Assembly: GCA_002770955.1 (NCBI GenBank)
Contig: PCUH01000296.1
Location: 1 to 18,356 of the forward strand
Source of the DNA: Flavobacteriales bacterium CG18_big_fil_WC_8_21_14_2_50_32_9
GTDB taxonomy: Bacteria; Bacteroidota; Bacteroidia; Flavobacteriales_E; Vicingaceae
DNA length: 18,356 bases
Direction: 5' to 3'
The notes beneath the pieces are model-generated. The model ran no database searches, was not told where the DNA came from, and saw only the letters and a list, made by a program, of their open reading frames with translations. The position numbers and the translations under genes were made by a program. The number at the start of each line of letters is the position of its first letter. Within the stretch, counting starts at the first letter, position 1. Shown piece after piece: positions 1 to 6,683 of this stretch.

Positions 1-434
1 CTTTTGCACCGCAACAAAGTGTGGAATTAACTATGGCATTTGTTTTTGGCAGAGATTATACTACGCAAGGTAATTTTGCTGGACTACCCATAATGCAAGA
101 AAGAGTGGATTCTATAAGAAGTTATTTTCTAACTGATTTTCAGTCGGTTTGTGGAGGCACATTAATTAATGGCATTAATGATGAAAAAGGAGTAACAGAA
201 AAACAATTGCTTATTTATCCCAACCCATTTAACAACCAATTTACAGTGGAGTATGAAACAGAAAACCAATCAGTTTATTTAGCAATTTATAATTTAATGG
301 GCGTAAAAGTAGCTGAACAAACCATTTTATCATCTAAAACAATAGTGGATTTAAGTAATGTTTCCAACGGAATATACTTTGTGGTTATTCAAGATGGAAA
401 TAAGAAATTGTATCATAAAATGGTGAAACAGTAA
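1..434 (+). CDS. C-terminal part of a T9SS-secreted protein (type A sorting domain), 5' end outside the window
   Basis: The reading frame is open from the first bases of the window, so this is the tail of a larger protein; the GTG at 21 is probably not a start. The last ~75 residues form a type A T9SS sorting domain: a YPNPF motif, a beta-rich stretch with IYNLMGVKV, then SNGIYFVVI and a basic end (KKLYHKMVKQ). In this family the domain directs export through the outer membrane by the type IX system and is removed at the surface. The preceding ~60 residues (AFVFGRDY..., then a Cys near the domain boundary) resemble the end of a surface protein but do not identify the catalytic or binding part. 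The mature function cannot be told from this fragment. A PorQ homologue of the same export system lies at 11108. Confidence 0.85.
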   Translation, partial: FAPQQSVELTMAFVFGRDYTTQGNFAGLPIMQERVDSIRSYFLTDFQSVCGGTLINGINDEKGVTEKQLLIYPNPFNNQFTVEYETENQSVYLAIYNLMGVKVAEQTILSSKTIVDLSNVSNGIYFVVIQDGNKKLYHKMVKQ

Positions 435-448
435 CTCTTATACTAAAT

Positions 449-473
449 CTAACAGGTTTTAGAAACCTGTTAG
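449..473. terminator. Perfect 11-bp palindrome between convergent genes, likely terminator
   Basis: CTAACAGGTTT and its exact complement are separated by a 3-base loop (TAG). The hairpin lies between the stop of the left-edge T9SS cargo gene and the stop of tadA, which begins 2 bases past it. A T-rich run follows on the + strand, as expected for rho-independent termination of the cargo gene. T-richness on the other side is weak, so a two-way role is only possible. The sequence also has the look of the short palindromes dispersed in Bacteroidota genomes. Confidence 0.6.
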
Positions 474-474
474 G

Positions 475-921
475 TTAATTTCTTTTTTGCTGAAAAAATG
501 TTTGAATTAACTGAGCGGATTCAGTTTCTAAAATACCCTTTACAACTTGGGTTTTAGGATGTAAAAGTGAAGGAGAAATTCGTTCAAAACCTCTTTTTTC
601 ATCGCTTGCGGCAAAAACTATTTTTTTGAGTTGTGTCCAATAGCTTGCTCCAGCACACATCACACATGGTTCAAGTGTAACATAAAGCGTACATTCATTC
701 AAATATTTACCTCCTAAAAAATCGGTGGCTGAAGTAAATGCCAACATTTCTGCATGAGCAGTTACATCGTTTAATCGTTCTGTCATATTATGAGCTCGGG
801 CAATAATTTTATTTTCGCAAACGATTACTGCTCCTACAGGTACTTCATCTTCATCAAAAGCTTTCTGAGCTTCTTTGATTGCTTCTTGCATAAAAAATTC
901 ATCAGAAAATAAAGACAACAT
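475..921 (-). CDS. tadA: tRNA-specific adenosine deaminase TadA
   Basis: Converts adenosine 34 to inosine in the anticodon of tRNA-Arg(ACG), allowing one tRNA to read several codons. The protein is 148 residues, normal for the family. The zinc deaminase signature is complete: HAE at residues 56-58 (zinc ligand and proton-shuttle glutamate) and PCVMC at 85-89 with two cysteine ligands. The early VPVGAV strand is also typical. The start is ATG at 921; MLSLFSDEFF is a plausible N-terminus, although Met11 is an internal alternative. It lies 43 bases downstream of pssA on the same strand, so the two are probably co-transcribed. Its stop abuts the palindrome at 449-473. Nothing is missing or unusual in the protein. 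Confidence 0.94.
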   Translation of the reverse strand: MLSLFSDEFFMQEAIKEAQKAFDEDEVPVGAVIVCENKIIARAHNMTERLNDVTAHAEMLAFTSATDFLGGKYLNECTLYVTLEPCVMCAGASYWTQLKKIVFAASDEKRGFERISPSLLHPKTQVVKGILETESAQLIQTFFQQKRN

Positions 922-964
922 TAATGTGAGATTTATTTATAGTGTTTATTATTTTTTATGGTAT

Positions 965-1762
965 TCAAGAGTTCACATCTCTCGGTTCTACTTTTTTAGA
1001 AATTAAATTACAAGCAATTATTGACCATACAATATATATAAGCACAATGGTTGGCATTGCAACAATGTTTGTAAATACCAATAATCCCAACCAAATTAAA
1101 ACAAAAGTGAAGGGTAATTTATTAGATGACCATTTCAAAGATTTGAATTTTAGGGCAAACATGGGTATTTCAGCTACCAATAAAATCGAAAATACAACAC
1201 CAAATCCCAACATAATTAATGGATTGGAAACAATAGGTTGAATTATACTAGAAACATTTATTATCATTGGTAAATCAGGGAAAAGATAAAGCAAAATGCA
1301 AAAAATAAAAAAGTTGGCATTAGCTGGCGTTGGTAAGCCATAAAAAGTGGTAGATTGCCTTGTGTCATTATTAAATTTTGCCAACCTGAACGATGAGAAA
1401 ACGGGAATAATAAAAGCAATATACATTAACCAAGGATATTGTGTAAGCAACTCCATTGGCTGATTTTGGTTAAGAATTTTCACAAATTGATACAATAATA
1501 AACCAGGAGCCAACCCAAAAGAAATCATATCCGAAAGAGAATCTAAATCTTTACCAATGCCACAGGAAACATTTAACATTCGGGCTGCAAAACCATCAAA
1601 AAAATCAAGTACAGATGCTATAATGATTAAGTAGCATGACATAGCTAAATTTCCCTCAAAGGCATTAACAATTGCAAAACTACCACACAATAGATTGCCT
1701 GTGGTTATTAAATTTGGAATGTGTCTTTTCAATTTTTTAAAAAAAGTTAGTCTCAAAGCCAA
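965..1762 (-). CDS. pssA: CDP-diacylglycerol--serine O-phosphatidyltransferase (phosphatidylserine synthase)
   Basis: Integral membrane enzyme making phosphatidylserine from CDP-diacylglycerol and L-serine, the first committed step toward phosphatidylethanolamine. The CDP-alcohol phosphotransferase motif is intact: D56-G57-x2-A60-R61-x8-G70-x3-D74-x3-D78, numbered from the TTG at 1762. About seven to eight hydrophobic segments follow. No ATG exists near the N-terminus and an in-frame TAA lies two codons upstream of the TTG, so the start must be TTG or later. That TTG lies inside a probable -7 element (TACTTTTG, 1767-1760), which argues against it. TTG at 1732, preceded by an A-rich run and giving a protein beginning (M)KRHIPN, fits the usual short N-terminus before the IPN motif. 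Identity is firm; the start is uncertain. Confidence 0.93.
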   Translation of the reverse strand: MALRLTFFKKLKRHIPNLITTGNLLCGSFAIVNAFEGNLAMSCYLIIIASVLDFFDGFAARMLNVSCGIGKDLDSLSDMISFGLAPGLLLYQFVKILNQNQPMELLTQYPWLMYIAFIIPVFSSFRLAKFNNDTRQSTTFYGLPTPANANFFIFCILLYLFPDLPMIINVSSIIQPIVSNPLIMLGFGVVFSILLVAEIPMFALKFKSLKWSSNKLPFTFVLIWLGLLVFTNIVAMPTIVLIYIVWSIIACNLISKKVEPRDVNS

Positions 1763-1792
1763 AAGTAATTATATAAATAGAGTATTAAACAA
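1760..1792 (-). promoter_or_regulatory. Probable Bacteroidota-type promoter for pssA-tadA
   Basis: Reading the minus strand, TTG (1792-1790) is followed after 22 bases by TACTTTTG (1767-1760), matching the Bacteroidota sigma-factor consensus TTTG-N19-23-TAnnTTTG. Transcription would begin a few bases downstream, near 1755, inside the longest possible pssA frame. This would exclude the TTG at 1762 as a start codon. Confidence 0.45.
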
Positions 1793-1893
1793 TTTTAGTT
1801 TAAAAATTAGTTACTGTTCAAGTTGCTGAATAATTTCTACCACGAAGACACAAAGACAACAAGTTTCCTCCTGAATAAACAACGGTTAATACC

Positions 1894-1911
1894 TTCCGAT
1901 AATTATCGGAA
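1894..1911. repeat. 18-bp perfect palindrome
   Basis: TTCCGATAATTATCGGAA reads identically on both strands. It is of the same CCGA...TCGG kind as the hairpin at 3040-3054, suggesting a family of short dispersed palindromes. Confidence 0.7.
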
Positions 1912-1972
1912 TAGTAATACACAAATTTGGGCTATTGAAAATAGCTAAATCTGTTGGTTTTACTTATATTGT

Positions 1973-2027
1973 AGAAAATTTGTGAACCGAGCTTGCGAGT
2001 TCAACGAAGTTAATTTTCTGGGGTAAG
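1973..2027 (+). repeat. 50-bp dispersed repeat, copy 1
   Basis: Positions 1973-2022 are identical to 8438-8487; with one mismatch the match extends to 2027. The unit begins AGAAAATT and ends with its complement AATTTTCT (2012-2019), closing an 8-bp stem. Inside, TGAAC...GTTCA with a CG/CG extension and AAC-GAA-GTT can each form small hairpins, giving a three-way or cloverleaf-like fold. Both copies have the same orientation and both lie between genes. Confidence 0.85.
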
Positions 2028-2093
2028 GTTTCTCAAACTGTTATTCAGGAGAAAACTTGCTAAGTAGTTACTATTTCCCTTTTAGAAAATATT

Positions 2094-2287
2094 TTGTTAC
2101 TACTCAGGTAGATTAATGTGATTAAACCTACAATATGCAGATGAGCAAACCATATTCAGTAGCAAGGTTTCACTTTCATTGCGGGCTTGACCCGCAATCT
2201 TGTTTTTTTATTTATTTGAGATTGCGGGTCAATCCCGCAATGAACTGTGTTGATGGTGAAAAAAAATATCTACCTGAGTAGTAACAA
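2094..2287. repeat. 194-bp MITE-like element with perfect 20-bp terminal inverted repeats
   Basis: TTGTTACTACTCAGGTAGAT at 2094-2113 is the exact reverse complement of 2268-2287. With two mismatches the complementarity continues outward into the flanking A/T-rich bases. Nested inside is a second inverted pair at 2175-2200 and 2219-2244, so the whole element can fold into one long hairpin or two smaller ones. No coding frame is present. The size, terminal repeats and lack of genes fit a miniature non-autonomous element; an intergenic structured RNA is the alternative. Confidence 0.65.
2175..2244. repeat. Pair of inverted REP-like hairpins
   Basis: Arms 2175-2200 and 2219-2244 are reverse complements with one mismatch, separated by an 18-base T-rich spacer. 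Each arm is itself a hairpin: ATTGCGGG-CTTGA-CCCGCAAT (2178-2198) and ATTGCGGG-TCAAT-CCCGCAAT (2221-2241). The stems are much richer in G+C than the surrounding DNA. This head-to-head arrangement is that of bacterial REP/BIME repeats. Confidence 0.75.
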
Positions 2288-2336
2288 CATTTTTTTGGAC
2301 TTTACGAATTTTATAAACTAATTGCCTTTGAAACAT

Positions 2337-2344
2337 TACTTTTG
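2337..2344 (+). promoter_or_regulatory. Candidate -7 promoter element of rnpA
   Basis: TACTTTTG matches the Bacteroidota -7 consensus TAnnTTTG and lies 18 bases before the rnpA start, giving a very short leader. I found no good -33 TTTG at the right distance, so support is partial. Confidence 0.35.
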
Positions 2345-2362
2345 CCTTTTGAATAATTTACA

Positions 2363-2761
2363 ATGACATCAAAATTTAATTTTTCTAAAAAAGAAAAGCT
2401 CAAAAGCATAAAAGATATTGAGCAACTTTTTAAAAAAGGAATATCAATTCACCAATATCCTTTTAGGTTAACTTATCTCGAAAAGAAAGAAAAGAATGGG
2501 GTGTTGATAAATTTTGGAGTGAGTGTTCCTAAAAAAAAAATCAAACTTGCTGTAAATAGAAATTTAATAAAGAGAAGAGTTAGAGAAGCTTATCGATTAA
2601 ATAACAAAGCATTAAAAAATATGCTTTCAAACTCAGGCAAAGAGTTAAATATGATGCTTATTTATGGCTCTGAACAAATTTTATCATATAGCGAAATTGA
2701 AGGCAAAATAAAAGTAATTTTATACCGTTTAACAGAAAGTTGTGAAGTGGATAGTAAGTAA
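2363..2761 (+). CDS. rnpA: Ribonuclease P protein component
   Basis: Small basic protein that binds the catalytic RNA of RNase P and helps it remove 5' leaders from precursor tRNAs. The protein is 132 residues, slightly longer than many homologues. The family hallmark is clear at residues 65-78 (NRNLIKRRVREAYR), preceded by the GVSVPKKKIKLAV strand; the N-terminal F-S-K-x-E-K-L-K-S segment is also typical. The start is ATG at 2363. Its last 20 bases overlap yidD in another frame, the classic rnpA-yidD linkage. The usual upstream neighbour rpmH is not present; the 600-base repeat-rich region stands there instead. Identity is secure from the RNR motif. Confidence 0.95.
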   Translation: MTSKFNFSKKEKLKSIKDIEQLFKKGISIHQYPFRLTYLEKKEKNGVLINFGVSVPKKKIKLAVNRNLIKRRVREAYRLNNKALKNMLSNSGKELNMMLIYGSEQILSYSEIEGKIKVILYRLTESCEVDSK

Positions 2762-2963
2762 AATAATCGTTTTTTTAATACGTATTTATCAGCTAAGTAT
2801 ATCTCCGTTTTTAGGTTCAAATTGTAGGTATCAACCCACTTGTTCACAATATAGTGTAGATGCAGTTAATAAATATGGACCATTAAAAGGAGGTTGGTTG
2901 GCATTAAAACGAATTTCATCTTGCCATCCTTGGGGCGGACATGGACATGATCCTGTTCCTTAA
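2742..2963 (+). CDS. yidD: Membrane protein insertion efficiency factor YidD
   Basis: Small (73-residue) inner-membrane-associated protein thought to assist YidC-dependent insertion of membrane proteins. The N-terminus has a basic-hydrophobic helix (KWIVSKIIVFLIRIYQLSISP), and the body contains the conserved CRYQPTCSQYS, then GPLKGGWLALKRISSCHPW and the terminal GGHGHDPVP. All four conserved cysteines and the final Asp-Pro are present. It starts inside the 3' end of rnpA, overlapping it by 20 bases, which implies translational coupling. Unlike the common arrangement, yidC does not follow; a protease gene does, after 145 bases. Confidence 0.95.
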   Translation: MKWIVSKIIVFLIRIYQLSISPFLGSNCRYQPTCSQYSVDAVNKYGPLKGGWLALKRISSCHPWGGHGHDPVP

Positions 2964-3039
2964 TTGATATGAAATAAGCCATGAGCAAAAATGTTCACCA
3001 ACAACAATGAATATTTCACATGGCGCTTCCATTAACTTG

Positions 3040-3054
3040 TCCCGAGTATCGGGA
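3040..3054. repeat. Short GC-rich hairpin between yidD and the S41 protease
   Basis: TCCCGA-GTA-TCGGGA forms a 6-bp stem with a 3-base loop. It has no T-tract after it, so it is a poor terminator. It is similar in core to the palindrome at 1894-1911 and is probably another dispersed palindrome. Confidence 0.5.
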
Positions 3055-3108
3055 TGACATATAAAAAACAATAAAATACACATATGAAAATATAATAAAT
3101 GTAAACCT

Positions 3109-4767
3109 ATGACAAACAAAATAAAAAAATATATATTAATTATTAGCATTGCTTTAACAAGTGTTTTTTCTCTTGGATTTGCAGATAGCTATTTTGAAGT
3201 TTCTAAAAACCTTGACATTTTTGCTACACTTTTTAGGGAGTTAAATATCTATTATGTAGATGGAACAGAACCCGGAGAACTAATAAAAACAGGTATCGAT
3301 GCCATGTTAGAATCATTAGATCCTTACACCAACTATATTCCAGAATCAAACATTGAAGATTATAAGTTAATGACTACAGGTCAATATGGAGGAATTGGAG
3401 CATTAATTCAAAAACAAGGCGATTATGTTGTGATTTCTGAGCCTTATGAAGGTTTTGGTGCTTTTAAAGCAGGATTATGGGCTGGAGACAAAATTCTGGA
3501 AGTTGATGGGAAAAATGTGAAAGGAAAAAATACAGACGAAATTCGAGAATTATTACTCGGACAACCTGGCACTTCTCTACTACTAAAAATAGAAAGACCT
3601 GGAACTGAAAAACCTTTGGAAAAAATAGTAACTAGAGAAGAAGTGAAGATTAATGATGTTCCATATTTTTCAATTATGAATGAATCTGTTGGTTATATTA
3701 AACTCAATAGTTTTACTGAGTCAGCAAGCAGGGAAGTAAAAGAAGCTTTTCAAAAATTGAAAGAACAAAATGCAACATCATTAATATTAGATTTAAGAGG
3801 AAATGGTGGTGGATTATTAAATGAAGCTGTGAACATAGTGAATATTTTTGTGCCAAAAGGTGTAGATGTAGTAAGTACCAAAGGAAAAATTACCGATTGG
3901 GACAAAATGTATAAAGCTATTAATACTCCTGTTGACACGGAAATACCTTTAGTAATTTTAATTGATGAAAACTCCGCATCAGCATCCGAAATTGTTTCTG
4001 GTTCGTTGCAAGACCATGATAGAGCTGTTGTTGTTGGAGGGCGTTCGTTTGGAAAAGGATTGGTTCAACAAGTAAGATCGTTGAGCTATAATTCAAAACT
4101 AAAAGTAACCGTTGCCAAATATTACACACCAAGTGGAAGATGCATTCAAAAAGTAGATTATTCGCATAGAGATAAAAGTGGGAAAGTAAAAGAAGTTCCT
4201 GATTCATTGATTACTGAGTATAAAACCTTAAAAAACAAAAGACCTGTTTTTGATGGAAAAGGAGTTGACCCTGATGTAAAAATTGAGAAAAAAAATATGA
4301 GTGATATTTCGGGAAGTCTTTATATGAAAAATCATTTTTTTAATTATGCTACAGAATTTAAATTGAAAAATCCAACTATTGCTGATGTTACCAATTTCTC
4401 AATCAGTGATGCTGAATATGAAAAATTCATTCACTATTTAGAAGATAAGGATTATGATTATACCACAGAAAGCGAAGATTTGTTGGCTCAGTTAGAAAAA
4501 GCAACCAAAGAAGATAATTATTACGAACGATTAGCAGACGAATATAAGGCACTAAAAGATAAATTAAATCACAATAAAAAAGAGGATTTAAATATACACA
4601 AAGAGGAAATAAAATACATTCTTGAAACTGAAATAGTTGCTCGTTATTTCTATCAAAAGGGAAAAATTGAAGCAGCTCTAAAAAACGATCCAGCAGTGGA
4701 TGAGGCAATTACTATTTTAAAAGATAATTCAACATATACAGCTATTCTATCAGGAATAAAAAAATAA
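3109..4767 (+). CDS. S41 family carboxy-terminal processing peptidase (PDZ-containing)
   Basis: Periplasmic serine protease of the CtpA/Prc family, which trims or degrades envelope proteins from their C-termini. A signal-like hydrophobic segment covers residues ~7-25. A PDZ domain follows at ~85-165 (YGGIGALI..., AGDKILEVDG). The catalytic domain has the LDLRGNGGG strand at ~227-235, the nucleophile Ser291 in SASASEI and the general base Lys316 in SFGKG; the 25-residue spacing equals that of the Ser-Lys dyad in E. coli Prc. A charged helical extension of about 150 residues follows the catalytic domain and has no recognised fold. The start is ATG at 3109. Its substrate is unknown. It is on the strand of rnpA-yidD and may be part of that transcript. 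Confidence 0.92.
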   Translation: MTNKIKKYILIISIALTSVFSLGFADSYFEVSKNLDIFATLFRELNIYYVDGTEPGELIKTGIDAMLESLDPYTNYIPESNIEDYKLMTTGQYGGIGALIQKQGDYVVISEPYEGFGAFKAGLWAGDKILEVDGKNVKGKNTDEIRELLLGQPGTSLLLKIERPGTEKPLEKIVTREEVKINDVPYFSIMNESVGYIKLNSFTESASREVKEAFQKLKEQNATSLILDLRGNGGGLLNEAVNIVNIFVPKGVDVVSTKGKITDWDKMYKAINTPVDTEIPLVILIDENSASASEIVSGSLQDHDRAVVVGGRSFGKGLVQQVRSLSYNSKLKVTVAKYYTPSGRCIQKVDYSHRDKSGKVKEVPDSLITEYKTLKNKRPVFDGKGVDPDVKIEKKNMSDISGSLYMKNHFFNYATEFKLKNPTIADVTNFSISDAEYEKFIHYLEDKDYDYTTESEDLLAQLEKATKEDNYYERLADEYKALKDKLNHNKKEDLNIHKEEIKYILETEIVARYFYQKGKIEAALKNDPAVDEAITILKDNSTYTAILSGIKK

Positions 4768-4796
4768 ATTCACAATCAAATTTCAAAAATTGACCT

Positions 4797-6374
4797 TTGA
4801 ACTTAAAACCACTTCTTACTCATCATAGAAAGTTTGTCATTTTATTTTTAATGATGATAGTGGTTGGGTTATCTCTATCAAAACCACTAATTACTCTTGG
4901 CGAAATAGGTTTAGGAGCAGCTTGGCTCCTTCAAGGAAATATAAAAAATCAAATTCTTTCCTTTTTTAAAAATAGAATTGCCCTTATACTAAGTTCAATC
5001 TATCTTTTAACGATAATTGGGCTATTTTATACTACAAATTTTGAGTTTGCAATAGGAGATGTTCGTAGAAAAATTCCACTTTTTTTACTCCCTTTTCTTT
5101 TAAGTGGATTAAATCCTTTAACTCAACAAGAGATTAAATTTATTTTCAACGTTTATGTAATAGGAGTTGTAGCTTCTTCTTTTTGGAGTGTTTTTGTTTT
5201 GTTGGGAGGACTAAATGAAGTTATAATAGATACTCGTCAATTATCTCGTTTCACATCACACATTCGATTTGGATTAGAAATTTGTTTGGCAATTTTTGGA
5301 AGCATTTATTATGCGTTGAATGAAATTGATACAAAAAATAAAATTAAATGGTTCATTGCTGGTATTTGGTTGCTGATTTTTATGGTGATTATAAATCTCT
5401 TTACTGGTATTTTAGTTTTTTCAATAACAACTTCAGTCCTGTTGTTGTTTTATGGTGTTCAACATAAAAATAAAATTGTTAAAATAACTTTCTTGTGTGT
5501 TTTTATAACACTTATAGCTTCAGTTTCTTTTTATATCAATAACTCAATATCAAGCTACAAAGCAGCACAACAAATAGAATCTTTACCTATGGGTGAATAT
5601 TCAGAAAATGGAGAAAAATTCTATCATGACACCATAAGTGAAGTAAAAAATCTTAAAGAAAATGGCAATTACATCTATAGAAACATTGCTTTTACTGAGC
5701 TTGAAGAAGCATGGAATAGAAGAAGTGATTTTAATTTCAATGGTACAGATTTAAAAGGGCAAGAACTGAAAACTACACTTCTTCGTTTTATCACATCAAA
5801 AGCAGAACGAAAAACAGCCAAAGCAATTGAAAATTTAAGTAATGAAGAAATAAGCGCAATTGAAAAAGGAATAGCAAATTATCAATATATAAATATGAAT
5901 GATTTTTCTCGTAGAGTACATAAAATAATATGGGAATTTGATGTGTATAATCAACATGGAATAGCTAACGGGCACTCTGTTGTTATGCGGTGGGTATATT
6001 GGAAAAATGCGTTCAGAATTTTTAAAGAAAATATTTTACTAGGTGTAGGAACTGGTGATTTGCAGGATGCTTTTAATCAGGAATATAAATTACAAACAGT
6101 ACTTTCCGAAAAATATTATTTAAGAGCACACAACCAATACATTACTTATACAATTAGCTTTGGGTTGATTGGGTTGGGGTGGTTTCTGTTTTTTTTGGGC
6201 TACCCTTTTTTTAAATTAAAACTATATAACAATTTTTTATATCTTGCTTTTTTTTGTGTAGCACTACTTTCTATGGTTACAGAAGACACACTCGAGACCC
6301 AAGTTGGCGTGATGTTTTTTGCATTTTTTAACACTATTTTAATTATTAATAGTACTAATAGCAAAATGATTTAA
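4797..6374 (+). CDS. O-antigen ligase / polymerase-like membrane protein
   Basis: A polytopic protein of 525 residues with about ten to twelve hydrophobic segments, of the O-antigen ligase (WaaL/Wzy_C) type. Such proteins transfer or polymerise glycan chains on lipid carriers at the outer face of the inner membrane. After seven or so helices comes a large polar loop (residues ~250-430), then the family-like stretch WVYWKNAFRIFKENILLGVGTGD and RAHNQYITYTISFGLIGLG, where the Arg and His-Asn of the active loop are expected. The start is a TTG at 4797, with a stop two codons upstream; no ATG occurs before residue 19, so the start is somewhat uncertain. It follows the S41 gene by 29 bases. No other polysaccharide genes are nearby, so the glycan acted on is unknown. 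Confidence 0.75.
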   Translation: MNLKPLLTHHRKFVILFLMMIVVGLSLSKPLITLGEIGLGAAWLLQGNIKNQILSFFKNRIALILSSIYLLTIIGLFYTTNFEFAIGDVRRKIPLFLLPFLLSGLNPLTQQEIKFIFNVYVIGVVASSFWSVFVLLGGLNEVIIDTRQLSRFTSHIRFGLEICLAIFGSIYYALNEIDTKNKIKWFIAGIWLLIFMVIINLFTGILVFSITTSVLLLFYGVQHKNKIVKITFLCVFITLIASVSFYINNSISSYKAAQQIESLPMGEYSENGEKFYHDTISEVKNLKENGNYIYRNIAFTELEEAWNRRSDFNFNGTDLKGQELKTTLLRFITSKAERKTAKAIENLSNEEISAIEKGIANYQYINMNDFSRRVHKIIWEFDVYNQHGIANGHSVVMRWVYWKNAFRIFKENILLGVGTGDLQDAFNQEYKLQTVLSEKYYLRAHNQYITYTISFGLIGLGWFLFFLGYPFFKLKLYNNFLYLAFFCVALLSMVTEDTLETQVGVMFFAFFNTILIINSTNSKMI

Positions 6375-6375
6375 G

Positions 6376-6383
6376 TAGTTTTG
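6376..6383 (+). promoter_or_regulatory. Candidate -7 promoter element of the small exported protein
   Basis: TAGTTTTG fits TAnnTTTG and ends 5 bases before the ATG at 6389, so the leader would be nearly absent. A matching -33 element was not found. Support is modest. Confidence 0.3.
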
Positions 6384-6388
6384 CGATT

Positions 6389-6670
6389 ATGAATTTCAAA
6401 AAAGTAATAGCAGCATTCTTACTAACTATTTTAGTTAGTACTTTTTCTTTCAGCTATTTTTCTGTTCCAACCAATCAGTTTATTGAAATGAGTGAAGAAG
6501 AAAACAAGCACAATGGAAGTTCAATTACTTTTTCTATGCAAGAATATGTAACTGAAAATACAAATTCCATTCTCTTCATATTCACTACTGATATAAATCA
6601 TCAAAACAACACTTTTCAATTTATAACTCCTACAAGAAAAGTTATTGCTCCTCCACCAGAGTTAGTATAA
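6389..6670 (+). CDS. Small exported protein of unknown function
   Basis: A 93-residue protein I do not recognise. Residues 1-26 form a basic start followed by a hydrophobic helix (KKVIAAFLLTILVSTFSF), a signal peptide or membrane anchor without a clear cleavage site. The remainder is polar and Thr/Asn-rich with no cysteine, and ends in a proline cluster (APPPELV). The start is ATG at 6389, 14 bases after the stop of the ligase-like gene. It appears to be separately transcribed: a -7-like motif lies directly upstream and a hairpin with a T-tract directly downstream (6684-6705). The next gene is the SulP transporter, so a role in that cluster is possible but only by proximity. Confidence 0.7.
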   Translation: MNFKKVIAAFLLTILVSTFSFSYFSVPTNQFIEMSEEENKHNGSSITFSMQEYVTENTNSILFIFTTDINHQNNTFQFITPTRKVIAPPPELV

Positions 6671-6683
6671 TTCTCTTTTATTT

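Larger units (their letters stand above)
1860..2059. repeat. 200-bp inverted-repeat island (19-bp arms) enclosing a palindrome and a 50-bp dispersed repeat
   Basis: The arms are 1860-1878 and 2041-2059 and are reverse complements with one mismatch. Inside lie an 18-bp perfect palindrome at 1894-1911 (TTCCGATAATTATCGGAA), a small hairpin GCTATT-GAA-AATAGC at 1931-1945, an inverted pair CACAAATTT (1920-1928) / AAATTTGTG (1976-1984), and the 50-bp repeat at 1973-2022. The arrangement resembles a miniature inverted-repeat element or a structured RNA. No transposase gene is nearby, and no target duplication is evident at the arm ends. Confidence 0.6.
1763..2362. other. 600-base gene-free region rich in nested inverted repeats
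   Basis: No convincing coding frame is present on either strand between the divergent genes pssA and rnpA. The region contains, in order, a stretch CCACGAAGACACAAAGACA (about 1840-1858) that resembles a dispersed repeat, an inverted-repeat island at 1860-2059, a second island at 2094-2287, and the rnpA promoter area near 2337. Two of the components (the 50-bp module at 1973 and the paired GC-rich hairpins at 2175-2244) have clear repeat structure. I see no tRNA or recognised riboswitch fold here. Confidence 0.8.

Noticed and set aside
942..1241. 99-residue open frame on the + strand
   Set aside because: It lies opposite pssA and its translation has no family features; pssA has full catalytic motifs.
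1860..2287. Possible CRISPR array or tRNA cluster in the repeat-rich region
   Set aside because: Repeats are inverted and of different sequence, with no regular direct repeat-spacer unit and no tRNA cloverleaf with a proper acceptor and T-loop.
2977..3025. GCCATG ... CATGGC and TGAAATA ... TATTTCA pairs after yidD
   Set aside because: The two complementary pairs are in an order that cannot nest into one hairpin, and each alone is too short to be meaningful.
2662..3149. Minus-strand open frames at 2662-2847 and 2916-3149
   Set aside because: They run opposite rnpA/yidD and the start of the protease, with compositions typical of shadow frames.
3750..4708. Three minus-strand open frames (3750-3938, 3920-4207, 4427-4708)
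   Set aside because: All lie opposite the S41 protease, whose frame carries the PDZ and Ser-Lys motifs; the opposite frames are low-complexity shadows.
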